DNA from: Acidobacteriaceae bacterium
GTDB lineage: Bacteria > Acidobacteriota > Terriglobia > Terriglobales > Acidobacteriaceae
Direction of reading: 5' to 3'
Assembly: GCA_027364815.1 (NCBI GenBank)
Contig: DAHXOQ010000050.1
Span: 1 to 13,122 of the forward strand
DNA length: 13,122 nt
Part shown: in pieces, positions 5,868 to 13,122 of the stretch
Layout of the letters: every line of letters starts with the position of its first letter
Position numbering within the stretch: position 1 is the stretch's first letter
The notes under the pieces: generated by a model
Told to the model about the DNA's origin: nothing
Seen by the model: the letters and a program-made list of their open reading frames with translations, nothing else
The model's database searches: none
Program-made: the position numbers and the translations under genes

Positions 5868-8800
5868 CTATTCTGAGTCCTTAGTCGCTGGACTCGATAT
5901 TCCGCCGGAAATAATCTCTATTTTCTCTTCTATCGCTGCTGGATGGTCCTTAAGATGCTCCAAACGGTATCCCGCAATCTCTGCAAGTGTGAGCGCCTCG
6001 CTAATACTGTCGCCCATCTGTTCCAATACTTTGTAATCGGGCTTCTTTTCACCTGCCATACGAAGCAACTCAGGCATCCGCAACCACCAAAGCAACTCCT
6101 CGTATTGATCACGCACTACATATGTGCGACCCTCCTCCTGGTGTACCCCTGTCAGCCAGCGTACATCTGGATCATCCCACAGCGGCGGCGTAAGAATCCT
6201 CTCCTCGCCAGTCCCTTCTTGTGAAATTGGCTCTGCCGCCAACTTACTCTCTGGCTCTATTAAAACCTTCGCGTGCTCCTCAGACTTTATAGCTAACACC
6301 GCCGCACGCTTTTCAGTTTGTTCAATTTCAGCATTTGTAACAACTGGCACCGGCAGCCCTGTAGAAGAGACTACGGGCTCCTTCTCGTTTGTATTAGCGA
6401 CCTGATCGTCTTTAGCGATTGCAACTGGAGACACCTTTATTGCAGCAACCTCAACTATCGGCACAACAGTCCTGACAGCATCCGACTTAACTTCCACCAA
6501 TTCCGGCTTACCTACACCCGCGCCGGTCAACAATCCAACTTTGATGCGCGACACAACACGCCATGCTTCTTCGCCTTCAAAACCCAATGTGGCGAATGCG
6601 CGACCAAAGCTCTCACGCAAACGCAGCCGATCAAAAACATCGAGAGCCCTCTGCTCCGGCTTCTCCGGATCAAAGGACTCGGCAAGCACCTCGAGCGCAA
6701 TCCAACCGATCACCGGCCCCCACATCGCTGTCGCAGTAAACTGCGGACTTGGGCTAGGCAAGACGCGACGCGCAGCCTCACTCCACGGAGCTTTGAAATG
6801 CGCCTCAAGCGCGGGAATGTGCATCGCTGAACGCAGTCGACGTTGAAACGCGTACCCCAACAACAGTGGCTCATCGGGCTTGGGTGCATCCGCCGCACGA
6901 TTTTTATACGCCAGCTGTGCAACGGTGAAGAAGCTCTCGCAGCGTTGCCAGATCCGGTCAAAGAACTCGCGGCGTTCGATCTCAATTCCATTTTTGTTTG
7001 CGCCCACAGCAACCGATCGAGGATGCTCGGCAAGATCGGCAAATATGCGCACGATATTCGGAGACAGCAGCGCTTCAAGCGATTCATGGACTGGCGCCAG
7101 CTCCAGATTAACGAGCGCATCGTCAAGATTTGGAACACCGCGGCCATTCAGGTGATCGCATAATTTATCCCACGGGTGCTCTGCCGTTGCATAAAGCTCC
7201 TGCCAATCAAGGAAGACGTGACATTGATAAGCGTGCAAATCGAGCGTCAACCCGCTCTGTGCCAGATCTGACTGGCGGCGCAGAAATTGCAATCCAGTCA
7301 GTGAATCGCGCCAAGCCACTATCGCATTCGAGTTGCCGGCAAGATTCAGGCCTGCACTTAATCTCTGCTGACGCAATTGCCCTGAACCCTTATCCGCATA
7401 TGCAGCGGAGAAATCAACTGTTCCGCGTGTCACGCCATAGCGATTGTTGAAGACAATCAGGGCGCGCTCCGTGCCACTGCTGTTGGAGTATGCGTAGACG
7501 TTCTCATCTACTGAACCGTTCCCGGAGAAAAAGTCATAGAGCAGAAAATTGGAACTCTCTGCAAACAACCAGCGACGTTTGAGGAGAGGCGCAATCTCGC
7601 GTTCATGCCGCTCAACCAGCCAATGATCAGGCCACTCTTCGTAGCGCGGACGGTAGTACTCCATCCCGTATTTTTCCGTGAAGCCTTCCACCTGGCCGTG
7701 GCCAAACATCGGCAAGCCCGGCAACGTTGCCATCAACGCCGCTACGCCAAAGCACTTGTCGCCCTTGCCGAATTGGTCGATCGCGGTGCGCTCGTCCGGA
7801 TTGCTCATGAAGTTCACGTAGCGCTTCATGATGTCCGGATCAAACTCCAGCGTGTCCTTGATCACTTTCCGGTACTTTGCGTTATCTTCATCGCGCAACA
7901 TCACCATGAAGGCAGAGTTGTAAACGCGATGCATTCCAAGCGTGCGAACGAAGTAGCCTTCCATGAGCCAGAAAGCTTCTGCGAGCAGAAGAGTTCCAGG
8001 CACTTCGGCCGCGACGCGATCGACAACTTCGCGCCAGAACTCATGCGGCATATGCTTGTTGAACTCCGCCGTGTCCATGCCATACTCGGCGCGTGAAGGA
8101 ATCGCTCCGCTGGAGCCCTGACCAGGAAACCAGAGGCGATGGAAGTGGCGCTTAGCCAGCGTCATCGCCGCATCAAAGCGGATGATTGGGAAGCGGCGGG
8201 CTACTTCGAGAATGGTCTGAATTACCTGTTCGCGAACGGCGGGGTTCAGGTAATCAAGCTGCGCCGTGTCATTCCACGGGAAGCTGGTGCCATCGTTGCC
8301 GTGATAGATGAAGCGCGTTTCGCCGCTGGAGCGGTCACGGCGGCGGAAGACGACTGCCGCATCCGACTGCGTGAAGTAATGATCGTCGATCTTGATTTGG
8401 ACACGTCCATCATGGGAGAGATCAGGCCCGTTGAAGCTGTAAGCCGGATATGGCGATTCGTTGCGCGAGATAAACCACTCCGGATGCTCGACGACCCAGG
8501 GAGAATCGATGCCCATGTGATTCGGCACCATGTCGCTGGCCAGGCGAATTCCATAGCGCAGGGCGCGGTCACGGAGATTTGCGTACGCCGATTCACCGCC
8601 GAGATCATCGGAAATCTTGTAATCGAAGAGGGAGTAGGCCGAGGCAACTGCGTCAGTGTTGCCGCATAGTTGCTTGATGGTCTTAGAGGCCCGGCTGCGC
8701 TCCCAGACGCCGATCAGCCAGAGTGCATTCATTCCACGCGAGGCAAGTGCATGCAACTCCTCGTCGGGTATCTGATCGAGTTTCGTAATCGGCCTTGCGT

Positions 8801-9788
8801 AGATGCGGCTCAACTGCGCGAGCCAAACGAATGTGCTTTTAGCGATCAGGACCGTGTTCGGCATCCAAGCCGTGTCGGGAGAAAACTTCTCATACTCATG
8901 CGCCAGCTCGGCAAATTGTGGCAAGTCAGCGCCGGCAACAGGTCCGCCACGATGACCGCGACGCTGCGCCTCCTGCTCGGCAGCGGCGGCACTCGCATCC
9001 ACAGGATGATACTGGAGCCAGATCGCAAGCTCTTCCTCGCGTAGAATCTCACTCGCCATCAGAAGCAGCTTGTCGAGCTTGTCCTTCACCAGCGGCTTCC
9101 AGAGCTTCAAGATCAGAGCCAACTGATCTGCGAGTGAGCGCGGCGCGGCTTCGGTTGGCGAGCGCAGTAATTGCAGCAGACTCACCTGACCTGCGTCGGG
9201 CAAGTCGATCAGCGGGCGCGTCAGGAAGTATTCGCCAAGCTTCTCCGTGACTGCGCGATAGGCTGTTGTTTCGGCTAAAGTTGATTCGGCAAAGAGCTCA
9301 GTGAAAGGTTCGAAAGCCTCGTTGCGATTTGCGGCCCAGAGCAGAACCAGTTCCTCAAGAGCCGCAGCGCGATGTGGAATTCCATCGGTTGAGCGCGCCA
9401 GCCATTGACTTGCAGTTTCTTTGTCGGTGTAAACAGTTGAGCCGGGAAAATGCTCGACAAACCGGAGCAGCAACTTGTCTAGTGAATCGGCCCCGACTCT
9501 CGCGCCAAACCAATCAAGCGCACTGGTCAGCCCGTCAGGATCAAGCTCTTCACGATAGCGTTCAAAGAGCACGTGGCGGGCTTCGTCGATCAGGCCCATT
9601 GCGTAAAGCTGGCCAGCATGAACTGCGGCTTCGGGATGCTTCTCGACGTCGCGTACCAGATTCATTCTGTATGCAAACTCGCGGCAGGCAGGCATGTTGG
9701 CGAAGATCACATTGCCTGTGTATGAAAAGAGCCTCTCGGCGAACTGGTAGCGTTCCCGGGCTTTGCGCGAAATGTGGAACTCCATCAT
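5868..9788 (-). CDS. Large cytoplasmic GH13 alpha-amylase-family protein with extra N- and C-terminal regions
   Basis: A retaining alpha-glucan/alpha-glucoside enzyme by family; exact reaction unknown. In the 1306-residue protein, residues 1-300 are helical, resemble nothing I know and lack a signal peptide, so it is probably cytoplasmic. The GH13 barrel (about 315-750) shows region I DMVPNH (419-424), region II RFDAAM with nucleophile D539, region III LLLAEAFW with acid/base E604, and region IV SNPDE with D665. The histidine normally before D665 is replaced by P664. GLPMFGHGQVEGFTEKYGMEY (691-711) is typical of a GH13 subset. A beta domain follows (about 765-862), then a helical part (870-1090), an acidic/Val/Pro-rich linker (1098-1198) and a compact end with WDDPDVRWLTG (1204-1214). 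GGGGGAG lies 11 bases before the first of two adjacent ATGs. It lies 87 bases after ftcD on the same strand, so co-transcription is possible. Confidence 0.82.
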   Translation of the reverse strand: MMEFHISRKARERYQFAERLFSYTGNVIFANMPACREFAYRMNLVRDVEKHPEAAVHAGQLYAMGLIDEARHVLFERYREELDPDGLTSALDWFGARVGADSLDKLLLRFVEHFPGSTVYTDKETASQWLARSTDGIPHRAAALEELVLLWAANRNEAFEPFTELFAESTLAETTAYRAVTEKLGEYFLTRPLIDLPDAGQVSLLQLLRSPTEAAPRSLADQLALILKLWKPLVKDKLDKLLLMASEILREEELAIWLQYHPVDASAAAAEQEAQRRGHRGGPVAGADLPQFAELAHEYEKFSPDTAWMPNTVLIAKSTFVWLAQLSRIYARPITKLDQIPDEELHALASRGMNALWLIGVWERSRASKTIKQLCGNTDAVASAYSLFDYKISDDLGGESAYANLRDRALRYGIRLASDMVPNHMGIDSPWVVEHPEWFISRNESPYPAYSFNGPDLSHDGRVQIKIDDHYFTQSDAAVVFRRRDRSSGETRFIYHGNDGTSFPWNDTAQLDYLNPAVREQVIQTILEVARRFPIIRFDAAMTLAKRHFHRLWFPGQGSSGAIPSRAEYGMDTAEFNKHMPHEFWREVVDRVAAEVPGTLLLAEAFWLMEGYFVRTLGMHRVYNSAFMVMLRDEDNAKYRKVIKDTLEFDPDIMKRYVNFMSNPDERTAIDQFGKGDKCFGVAALMATLPGLPMFGHGQVEGFTEKYGMEYYRPRYEEWPDHWLVERHEREIAPLLKRRWLFAESSNFLLYDFFSGNGSVDENVYAYSNSSGTERALIVFNNRYGVTRGTVDFSAAYADKGSGQLRQQRLSAGLNLAGNSNAIVAWRDSLTGLQFLRRQSDLAQSGLTLDLHAYQCHVFLDWQELYATAEHPWDKLCDHLNGRGVPNLDDALVNLELAPVHESLEALLSPNIVRIFADLAEHPRSVAVGANKNGIEIERREFFDRIWQRCESFFTVAQLAYKNRAADAPKPDEPLLLGYAFQRRLRSAMHIPALEAHFKAPWSEAARRVLPSPSPQFTATAMWGPVIGWIALEVLAESFDPEKPEQRALDVFDRLRLRESFGRAFATLGFEGEEAWRVVSRIKVGLLTGAGVGKPELVEVKSDAVRTVVPIVEVAAIKVSPVAIAKDDQVANTNEKEPVVSSTGLPVPVVTNAEIEQTEKRAAVLAIKSEEHAKVLIEPESKLAAEPISQEGTGEERILTPPLWDDPDVRWLTGVHQEEGRTYVVRDQYEELLWWLRMPELLRMAGEKKPDYKVLEQMGDSISEALTLAEIAGYRLEHLKDHPAAIEEKIEIISGGISSPATKDSE

Positions 9789-9875
9789 CCGGAAACCAAC
9801 TCCCCCAATGCATACACCACTGCCACAATCTAAAAGTACATCAACAGGGTTAACTCTCAGCAGGACTTTCTACGG

Positions 9876-11357
9876 CTAGATCTTTGCCAATCGCGCCTGA
9901 ATTGCATCCACAAACGCAGTCTCTTCCGGCGCGTCTTCCTTAAGTGAGTCCAGGTTGATGACGACGTTTGCCGTAGCACCGGTTTGTGCGGCCTCGGCGA
10001 GCGCAATCGAAGTGGTCAAGTCTGAACTCATGCGCGGATTGGTAACTGCGCGCAGTTCAGTTGCGATCCGCTTGATCTCGGCTGCGCCTTCAGCGACGCT
10101 CAGTGGAACGCGCGTAGCTTCCTTGAGAGCGGCGGCGATTCCGGCTTTGAGGGATTCGTCGACTTTGGCAGCTTTGTATGCGCCCATCACCAGGTTGTAG
10201 CTCTCGGCATCGCCATCAATAGCGGCCTTCATCTCTTCGCGCAATTCGGCAAGGCGTGAGATGGCGATACTGAGTTGGCTTTCGTATTGCAGATAGGCCT
10301 TCTTACCGCGCGACATGCTGGCGACCATCGTCGCGAGGCCAGCGGCCATGGCTGCGCTTGCTGCTGAGGCGCTGCCGCCGCCCGGAGTTGCCGTTGGCGC
10401 GGCAAGCTGTTCGACGAAAGGCTCAACGCCTGCGCGCAATCCGCCGACTGCGACGCGGCCGCTGATGACGCCGGCGAGACGATTCTCGAGAACGAGCGAG
10501 GAATCGAAGTTTTCGACTTGCAGGAACCATTCTGCGGCTTGTTCGAGCGCAAGCTTTGGAATCAGGCCGACGATCTCGCTGGAGACGGGAATGACACCGT
10601 AACGAGCGGCCTCACGCTTGACAAACTCGAAGACGCGGTGAATCGGCGTCTGCTCAAAGTCGGTGAGGTTCATGGAGACCTGCGCCATGCCACGGACGAG
10701 GAAACCAGCGCCTTTGACGAAGCGCAATCCACCGTTTGAGAATCGAACGGCTTTGGCGATTTTCTTGGCGATTTCGACGTCAGGTGTATTCAAAAAGACG
10801 TTGTAGGCAACGAGGAATTTGCGCGCGCCGACGGCTGTCGCGCCGGCCGTTGAATGGATTTTCGATGGGCCAAAGTCGGGTTTGCGGGCTTCGTTGGTTA
10901 CTATTTCGTCACGGATGCCTTCGAATTGGCCGCGACGGACGTTCTCGAGGTTGACACGCGCGGGTTTGGTTGCTGCGGCTTCGTAGAGGTAGACAGGAAT
11001 CTCGTAGCGCCTGGCAATCTCTGCGCCGACTTCGCGGGCCATTGCGGCGCAGTCTTCGAGGGTGAGGCCTTCGATGGGGATGAAGGGAATGACGTCGGTT
11101 GCTCCCATGCGCGGATGCGCGCCCTGGTGCTGTGTAAGGTCAATAAGCTCGGCGGCTTTGCCGACTCCGCGCAGGACGGCTTCCATGATGGGCGCGCGCT
11201 CGCCGACGAGGGTGATGACGGAACGATTGTGGTCGGAATCGCTTTCGCGGTCGAGGAGGTAAACGCCGGGAATCTTCATTGCTTCGACAATTGCGTCGAC
11301 TTTGGCGATGTCACGGCCTTCAGAGAAATTCGGAACACATTCAACAAGAGTTTTCAT
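9876..11357 (-). CDS. ftcD: Bifunctional glutamate formimidoyltransferase / formimidoyltetrahydrofolate cyclodeaminase
   Basis: Last steps of the tetrahydrofolate branch of histidine degradation: moves the formimino group from formiminoglutamate to tetrahydrofolate, then releases ammonia to give methenyl-tetrahydrofolate. The 493-residue protein has the formiminotransferase N-domain (about 1-178; VECVPNFSEG, and H81 in QGAHPRMGATDVIPF matching the catalytic His82 of the mammalian enzyme), the second transferase domain (about 179-300; GLRFVKGAGFLVRG, AQVSMNLTDF) and a cyclodeaminase domain (about 312-490; TPGGGSASAASAAMAAGLA, IDGDAESYN, NPRMSSDL). Both halves look intact and fused as in animals, though shorter than the mammalian enzyme of about 540 residues. 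The start is fixed by the conserved MKTLVECVPN, yet no Shine-Dalgarno is visible before it. It is divergent from hutU, which supports a histidine-use locus. Confidence 0.93.
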   Translation of the reverse strand: MKTLVECVPNFSEGRDIAKVDAIVEAMKIPGVYLLDRESDSDHNRSVITLVGERAPIMEAVLRGVGKAAELIDLTQHQGAHPRMGATDVIPFIPIEGLTLEDCAAMAREVGAEIARRYEIPVYLYEAAATKPARVNLENVRRGQFEGIRDEIVTNEARKPDFGPSKIHSTAGATAVGARKFLVAYNVFLNTPDVEIAKKIAKAVRFSNGGLRFVKGAGFLVRGMAQVSMNLTDFEQTPIHRVFEFVKREAARYGVIPVSSEIVGLIPKLALEQAAEWFLQVENFDSSLVLENRLAGVISGRVAVGGLRAGVEPFVEQLAAPTATPGGGSASAASAAMAAGLATMVASMSRGKKAYLQYESQLSIAISRLAELREEMKAAIDGDAESYNLVMGAYKAAKVDESLKAGIAAALKEATRVPLSVAEGAAEIKRIATELRAVTNPRMSSDLTTSIALAEAAQTGATANVVINLDSLKEDAPEETAFVDAIQARLAKI

Positions 11358-11525
11358 GACGCTAAGAAGGATAAAGAGCGGGTGTTGGAATAGGCAAATT
11401 GCGAGATTGTTGGCGATGTAGATGTTGCCTGTATTTGCGGAGTTTTCAATGTAGATATGCCGGGTTTATGTACGAAAAGCAGGTGGTGTTTATCACTCGG
11501 TTAGCCATCTTGAAAAACAGTTCTT

Positions 11526-11550
11526 AGTTCTCAGTTCTCAGTTCTCAGTT
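11526..11550. repeat. AGTTCTC heptamer tandem repeat
   Basis: Three exact copies of AGTTCTC (11526-11532, 11533-11539, 11540-11546) are followed by a partial copy AGTT (11547-11550). It lies between ftcD and hutU, about 90 bases before the hutU start. Similar AGTTCTC strings are, to my knowledge, common in intergenic regions of Acidobacteriota, but I could not check this. No function is assigned. Confidence 0.7.
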
Positions 11551-11590
11551 GTTTGTTCACTTTGGCTAATGGGTGAGGCTTGGTTGTATC

Positions 11591-11617
11591 CTGACATACG
11601 GCGATTGGAACGATAAT
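11591..11617 (+). promoter_or_regulatory. Candidate hutU promoter
   Basis: CTGACA (11591-11596) and GATAAT (11612-11617) each match the sigma-70 -35 and -10 consensus at five of six positions, with a short 15-base spacer. Transcription would start near 11624, leaving a leader of only about 14 nt containing the GAGGGG ribosome site (11629-11634). The short spacer lowers confidence. Confidence 0.3.
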
Positions 11618-11626
11618 TGGTCGCCG
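11599..11626 (+). promoter_or_regulatory. Inverted repeat just before the hutU ribosome binding site
   Basis: CGGCGA (11599-11604) and TCGCCG (11621-11626) are perfect inverted copies. If transcribed, the stem could extend inward by four G-U pairs (UUGG with UUGG) to ten pairs around an eight-base loop. It ends two bases before GAGGGG and overlaps the candidate -10 box. It could be a repressor operator covering the promoter or, if transcription starts further upstream, an RNA hairpin next to the ribosome site. Confidence 0.35.
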
Positions 11627-11637
11627 ATGAGGGGATT

Positions 11638-13122
11638 ATGTCGACTACAGCACCTGTGATTCGCGCGCCAAGAGGAAATCAACTGAGATGCAAGGGATGG
11701 CAACAGGAGGCGGTGTTGCGCTGCCTGATGAACAATCTTGATCCGGATAATGCGGAGAGGCCACAGGATTTGGTGGTCTATGGCGGGATCGGCAAAGCGG
11801 CGCGAAATTGGGAGTGCTATCACGCGATTGTGCGGGAGCTGGAACAGTTGGGCACGGAGGAGACCCTGCTCGTCCAATCGGGAAAGCCGGTGGCGGTTTT
11901 TCCGACGCATGAGCTGGCGCCGAGGGTGATTATTGCGAACTCGAATCTGGTGGGCAAGTGGGCGAATTGGGAGCACTTCAATGAGCTCGATAAAAAAGGT
12001 CTCATGATGTATGGACAGATGACGGCGGGGAGCTGGATCTACATCGGGACGCAGGGAATTTTGCAGGGGACATTTCAGACTTTTGCGGCACTGGCAGAGA
12101 AGCATTTTGGCGGCAGCCTGAAGGGCAAGCTGGTGGTGACAGGCGGCGTGGGCGGAATGGGTGGAGCGCAGCCGCTGAGCGTGACTCTGAATGATGGCGT
12201 GGTGCTGGCGATTGATGTGGACCGGACGCGCATTGAACGCAGAGTGGAGACGCGATATCTCGACCAGATTGCGGAGAATCTGGATGAGGCGTTGGCGCTG
12301 TGCGAAGCGGCGAAAAAAGAAGGGCGCGCGTTGAGTGTGGGACTGGTGGGAAATTGCGCAGACGTGCTGCCGGAGATTGTGCGGCGGGGGGTGGAAGTGG
12401 ATGTAGTGACGGATCAGACGAGCGCGCATGATCCGCTGAATGGTTATGTGCCGAATGGGATGAGGCTTGAGGCGGCACTGGAGTTGAGGAAGGCGGACCC
12501 GGTTGAATATGTGAAGCGGTCGACAGCGTCAATGGTGGTGCACGTGAATGCGATGCTGGCGCTCAAGCATGCCGGGGCGATTGCGTTTGATTATGGAAAC
12601 AATATCCGGCGGTTCGCCTTTGATGCGGGATGCGAAGGGGCGTTTGAGATTCCGGGATTTGTGCCGGAGTACATTCGTCCGTTGTTCTGCACGGGGCAGG
12701 GGCCGTTCCGTTGGGTTGCACTCTCGGGCGATGCGAAGGATATTGCGCGGACGGATGAGTTGGCGCTGGAACTTTTTCCGGAGAATGAGATTTTGACGAA
12801 GTGGATGAGATTGTCGCGTGGACGGTTTGCGTTTCAGGGATTGCCGGCGCGAATCTGCTGGCTGGGACTGGGCGAGAGAGCGAAGATGGGCGAACACATC
12901 AATCATCTGGTGAAGAAAGGCGAGCTCAGTGCGCCGATTGCGATGGGAAGAGATCATCTGGATACGGGGTCGGTCGCTAGCCCGTATCGCGAGACGGAGA
13001 AGATGCTGGATGGCTCCGATGCTGTAGCTGACTGGCCGATTTTGAATGCGCTGCTGAATACGGCTTCCGGTGCGACGTGGGTGAGCTTCCATCATGGAGG
13101 CGGAGTGGGAATGGGGTACTCG
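11638..13122 (+). CDS. hutU: Urocanate hydratase (urocanase), 3'-truncated by window edge
   Basis: Second step of histidine degradation: adds water to urocanate to give imidazolonepropionate, using tightly bound NAD+ as an electrophile. The frame is open from the ATG at 11638 to the last base, 495 codons; the family is about 550 residues, so roughly 60 are missing. Visible hallmarks: LVVYGGIGKAARNWECYHAI near the N-terminus, VYGG/TAGSWIYIGTQGI, the NAD-binding glycine run GGVGGMGGAQP (from residue 169), VTDQTSAHDPLNGYVPNG, DYGNNIR, and the urocanase signature FQGLPARICW with C407, equivalent to Cys410 of the Pseudomonas enzyme. The last visible residues, VSFHHGGGVGMGYS, are also conserved. 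GAGGGG (11629-11634) gives a good ribosome site. Long open frames on the opposite strand across this gene are spurious. hutH and hutI may follow outside the window. Confidence 0.95.
   Translation, partial: MSTTAPVIRAPRGNQLRCKGWQQEAVLRCLMNNLDPDNAERPQDLVVYGGIGKAARNWECYHAIVRELEQLGTEETLLVQSGKPVAVFPTHELAPRVIIANSNLVGKWANWEHFNELDKKGLMMYGQMTAGSWIYIGTQGILQGTFQTFAALAEKHFGGSLKGKLVVTGGVGGMGGAQPLSVTLNDGVVLAIDVDRTRIERRVETRYLDQIAENLDEALALCEAAKKEGRALSVGLVGNCADVLPEIVRRGVEVDVVTDQTSAHDPLNGYVPNGMRLEAALELRKADPVEYVKRSTASMVVHVNAMLALKHAGAIAFDYGNNIRRFAFDAGCEGAFEIPGFVPEYIRPLFCTGQGPFRWVALSGDAKDIARTDELALELFPENEILTKWMRLSRGRFAFQGLPARICWLGLGERAKMGEHINHLVKKGELSAPIAMGRDHLDTGSVASPYRETEKMLDGSDAVADWPILNALLNTASGATWVSFHHGGGVGMGYS

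Larger units (their letters stand above)
11358..11637. other. Divergent ftcD-hutU intergenic region
   Basis: This 280-base gap should hold promoters for both genes. It contains a 7-base tandem repeat (11526-11550), a candidate hutU promoter (11591-11617) and a hairpin just before the hutU ribosome site (11599-11626). No small gene was found. No convincing promoter could be assigned to ftcD. Confidence 0.5.

Noticed and set aside
11566..13095. Three long minus-strand open frames (11566-12429, 12002-12532, 12529-13095)
   Set aside because: They are antisense to hutU, whose plus-strand translation matches urocanase throughout. The minus-strand proteins are Arg/His/Ser/Pro-rich with no motif, typical of shadow frames.

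Overview
The window looks like a chromosomal segment of a mesophilic bacterium with moderate to high GC. The gene content and protein style fit Acidobacteriota (Terriglobia, for example Granulicella/Terriglobus/Edaphobacter-like): a fused formiminotransferase-cyclodeaminase next to urocanase, an exported M61 peptidase with a PDZ domain, a giant cytoplasmic GH13 protein, and short AGTTCTC tandem repeats in an intergenic region. This placement comes from general knowledge of such genomes, not from a search.

Layout from left to right. 1-339 is AT-rich and non-coding. It carries a good intrinsic terminator for the glutamine synthetase gene (minus strand, stop at 340) and a 17-nt direct repeat. 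A type I glutamine synthetase (340-1770, minus) is divergent from an exported M61-family metallopeptidase (2007-3929, plus). A hairpin with a T-run separates the peptidase from a convergent gene (4030-5691, minus) for an N-terminal TIR domain, a long Pro/Ser/Gln-rich linker with one membrane span, and a C-terminal DUF1566/Lcl_C domain. Next on the minus strand are a 1306-residue GH13 alpha-amylase-family protein with large unassigned N- and C-terminal regions (5868-9788) and bifunctional ftcD (9876-11357). Divergent from ftcD, hutU (urocanate hydratase) starts at 11638 and runs off the right edge. It lacks its C-terminal part and is covered on the opposite strand by long spurious open frames.

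Functional themes. hutU and ftcD belong to histidine degradation: urocanate to imidazolonepropionate, and formiminoglutamate to glutamate plus a one-carbon unit on tetrahydrofolate. The missing hutH/hutI would be expected just outside the right edge. Glutamine synthetase reassimilates ammonia, but nothing in the sequence links it to the hut genes directly. The GH13 protein may be co-transcribed with ftcD (87-nt gap), although its function suggests intracellular alpha-glucan or alpha-glucoside metabolism.

The least ordinary items are the TIR-membrane-DUF1566 protein, with its internal tandem duplication and AT-rich gene, and the GH13 protein, which has Asn-Pro-Asp-Glu where the family normally has Asn-His-Asp. 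I see no CRISPR array, tRNA, rRNA, insertion sequence or phage gene. No multi-gene defence system can be claimed: the TIR gene stands alone among housekeeping genes.
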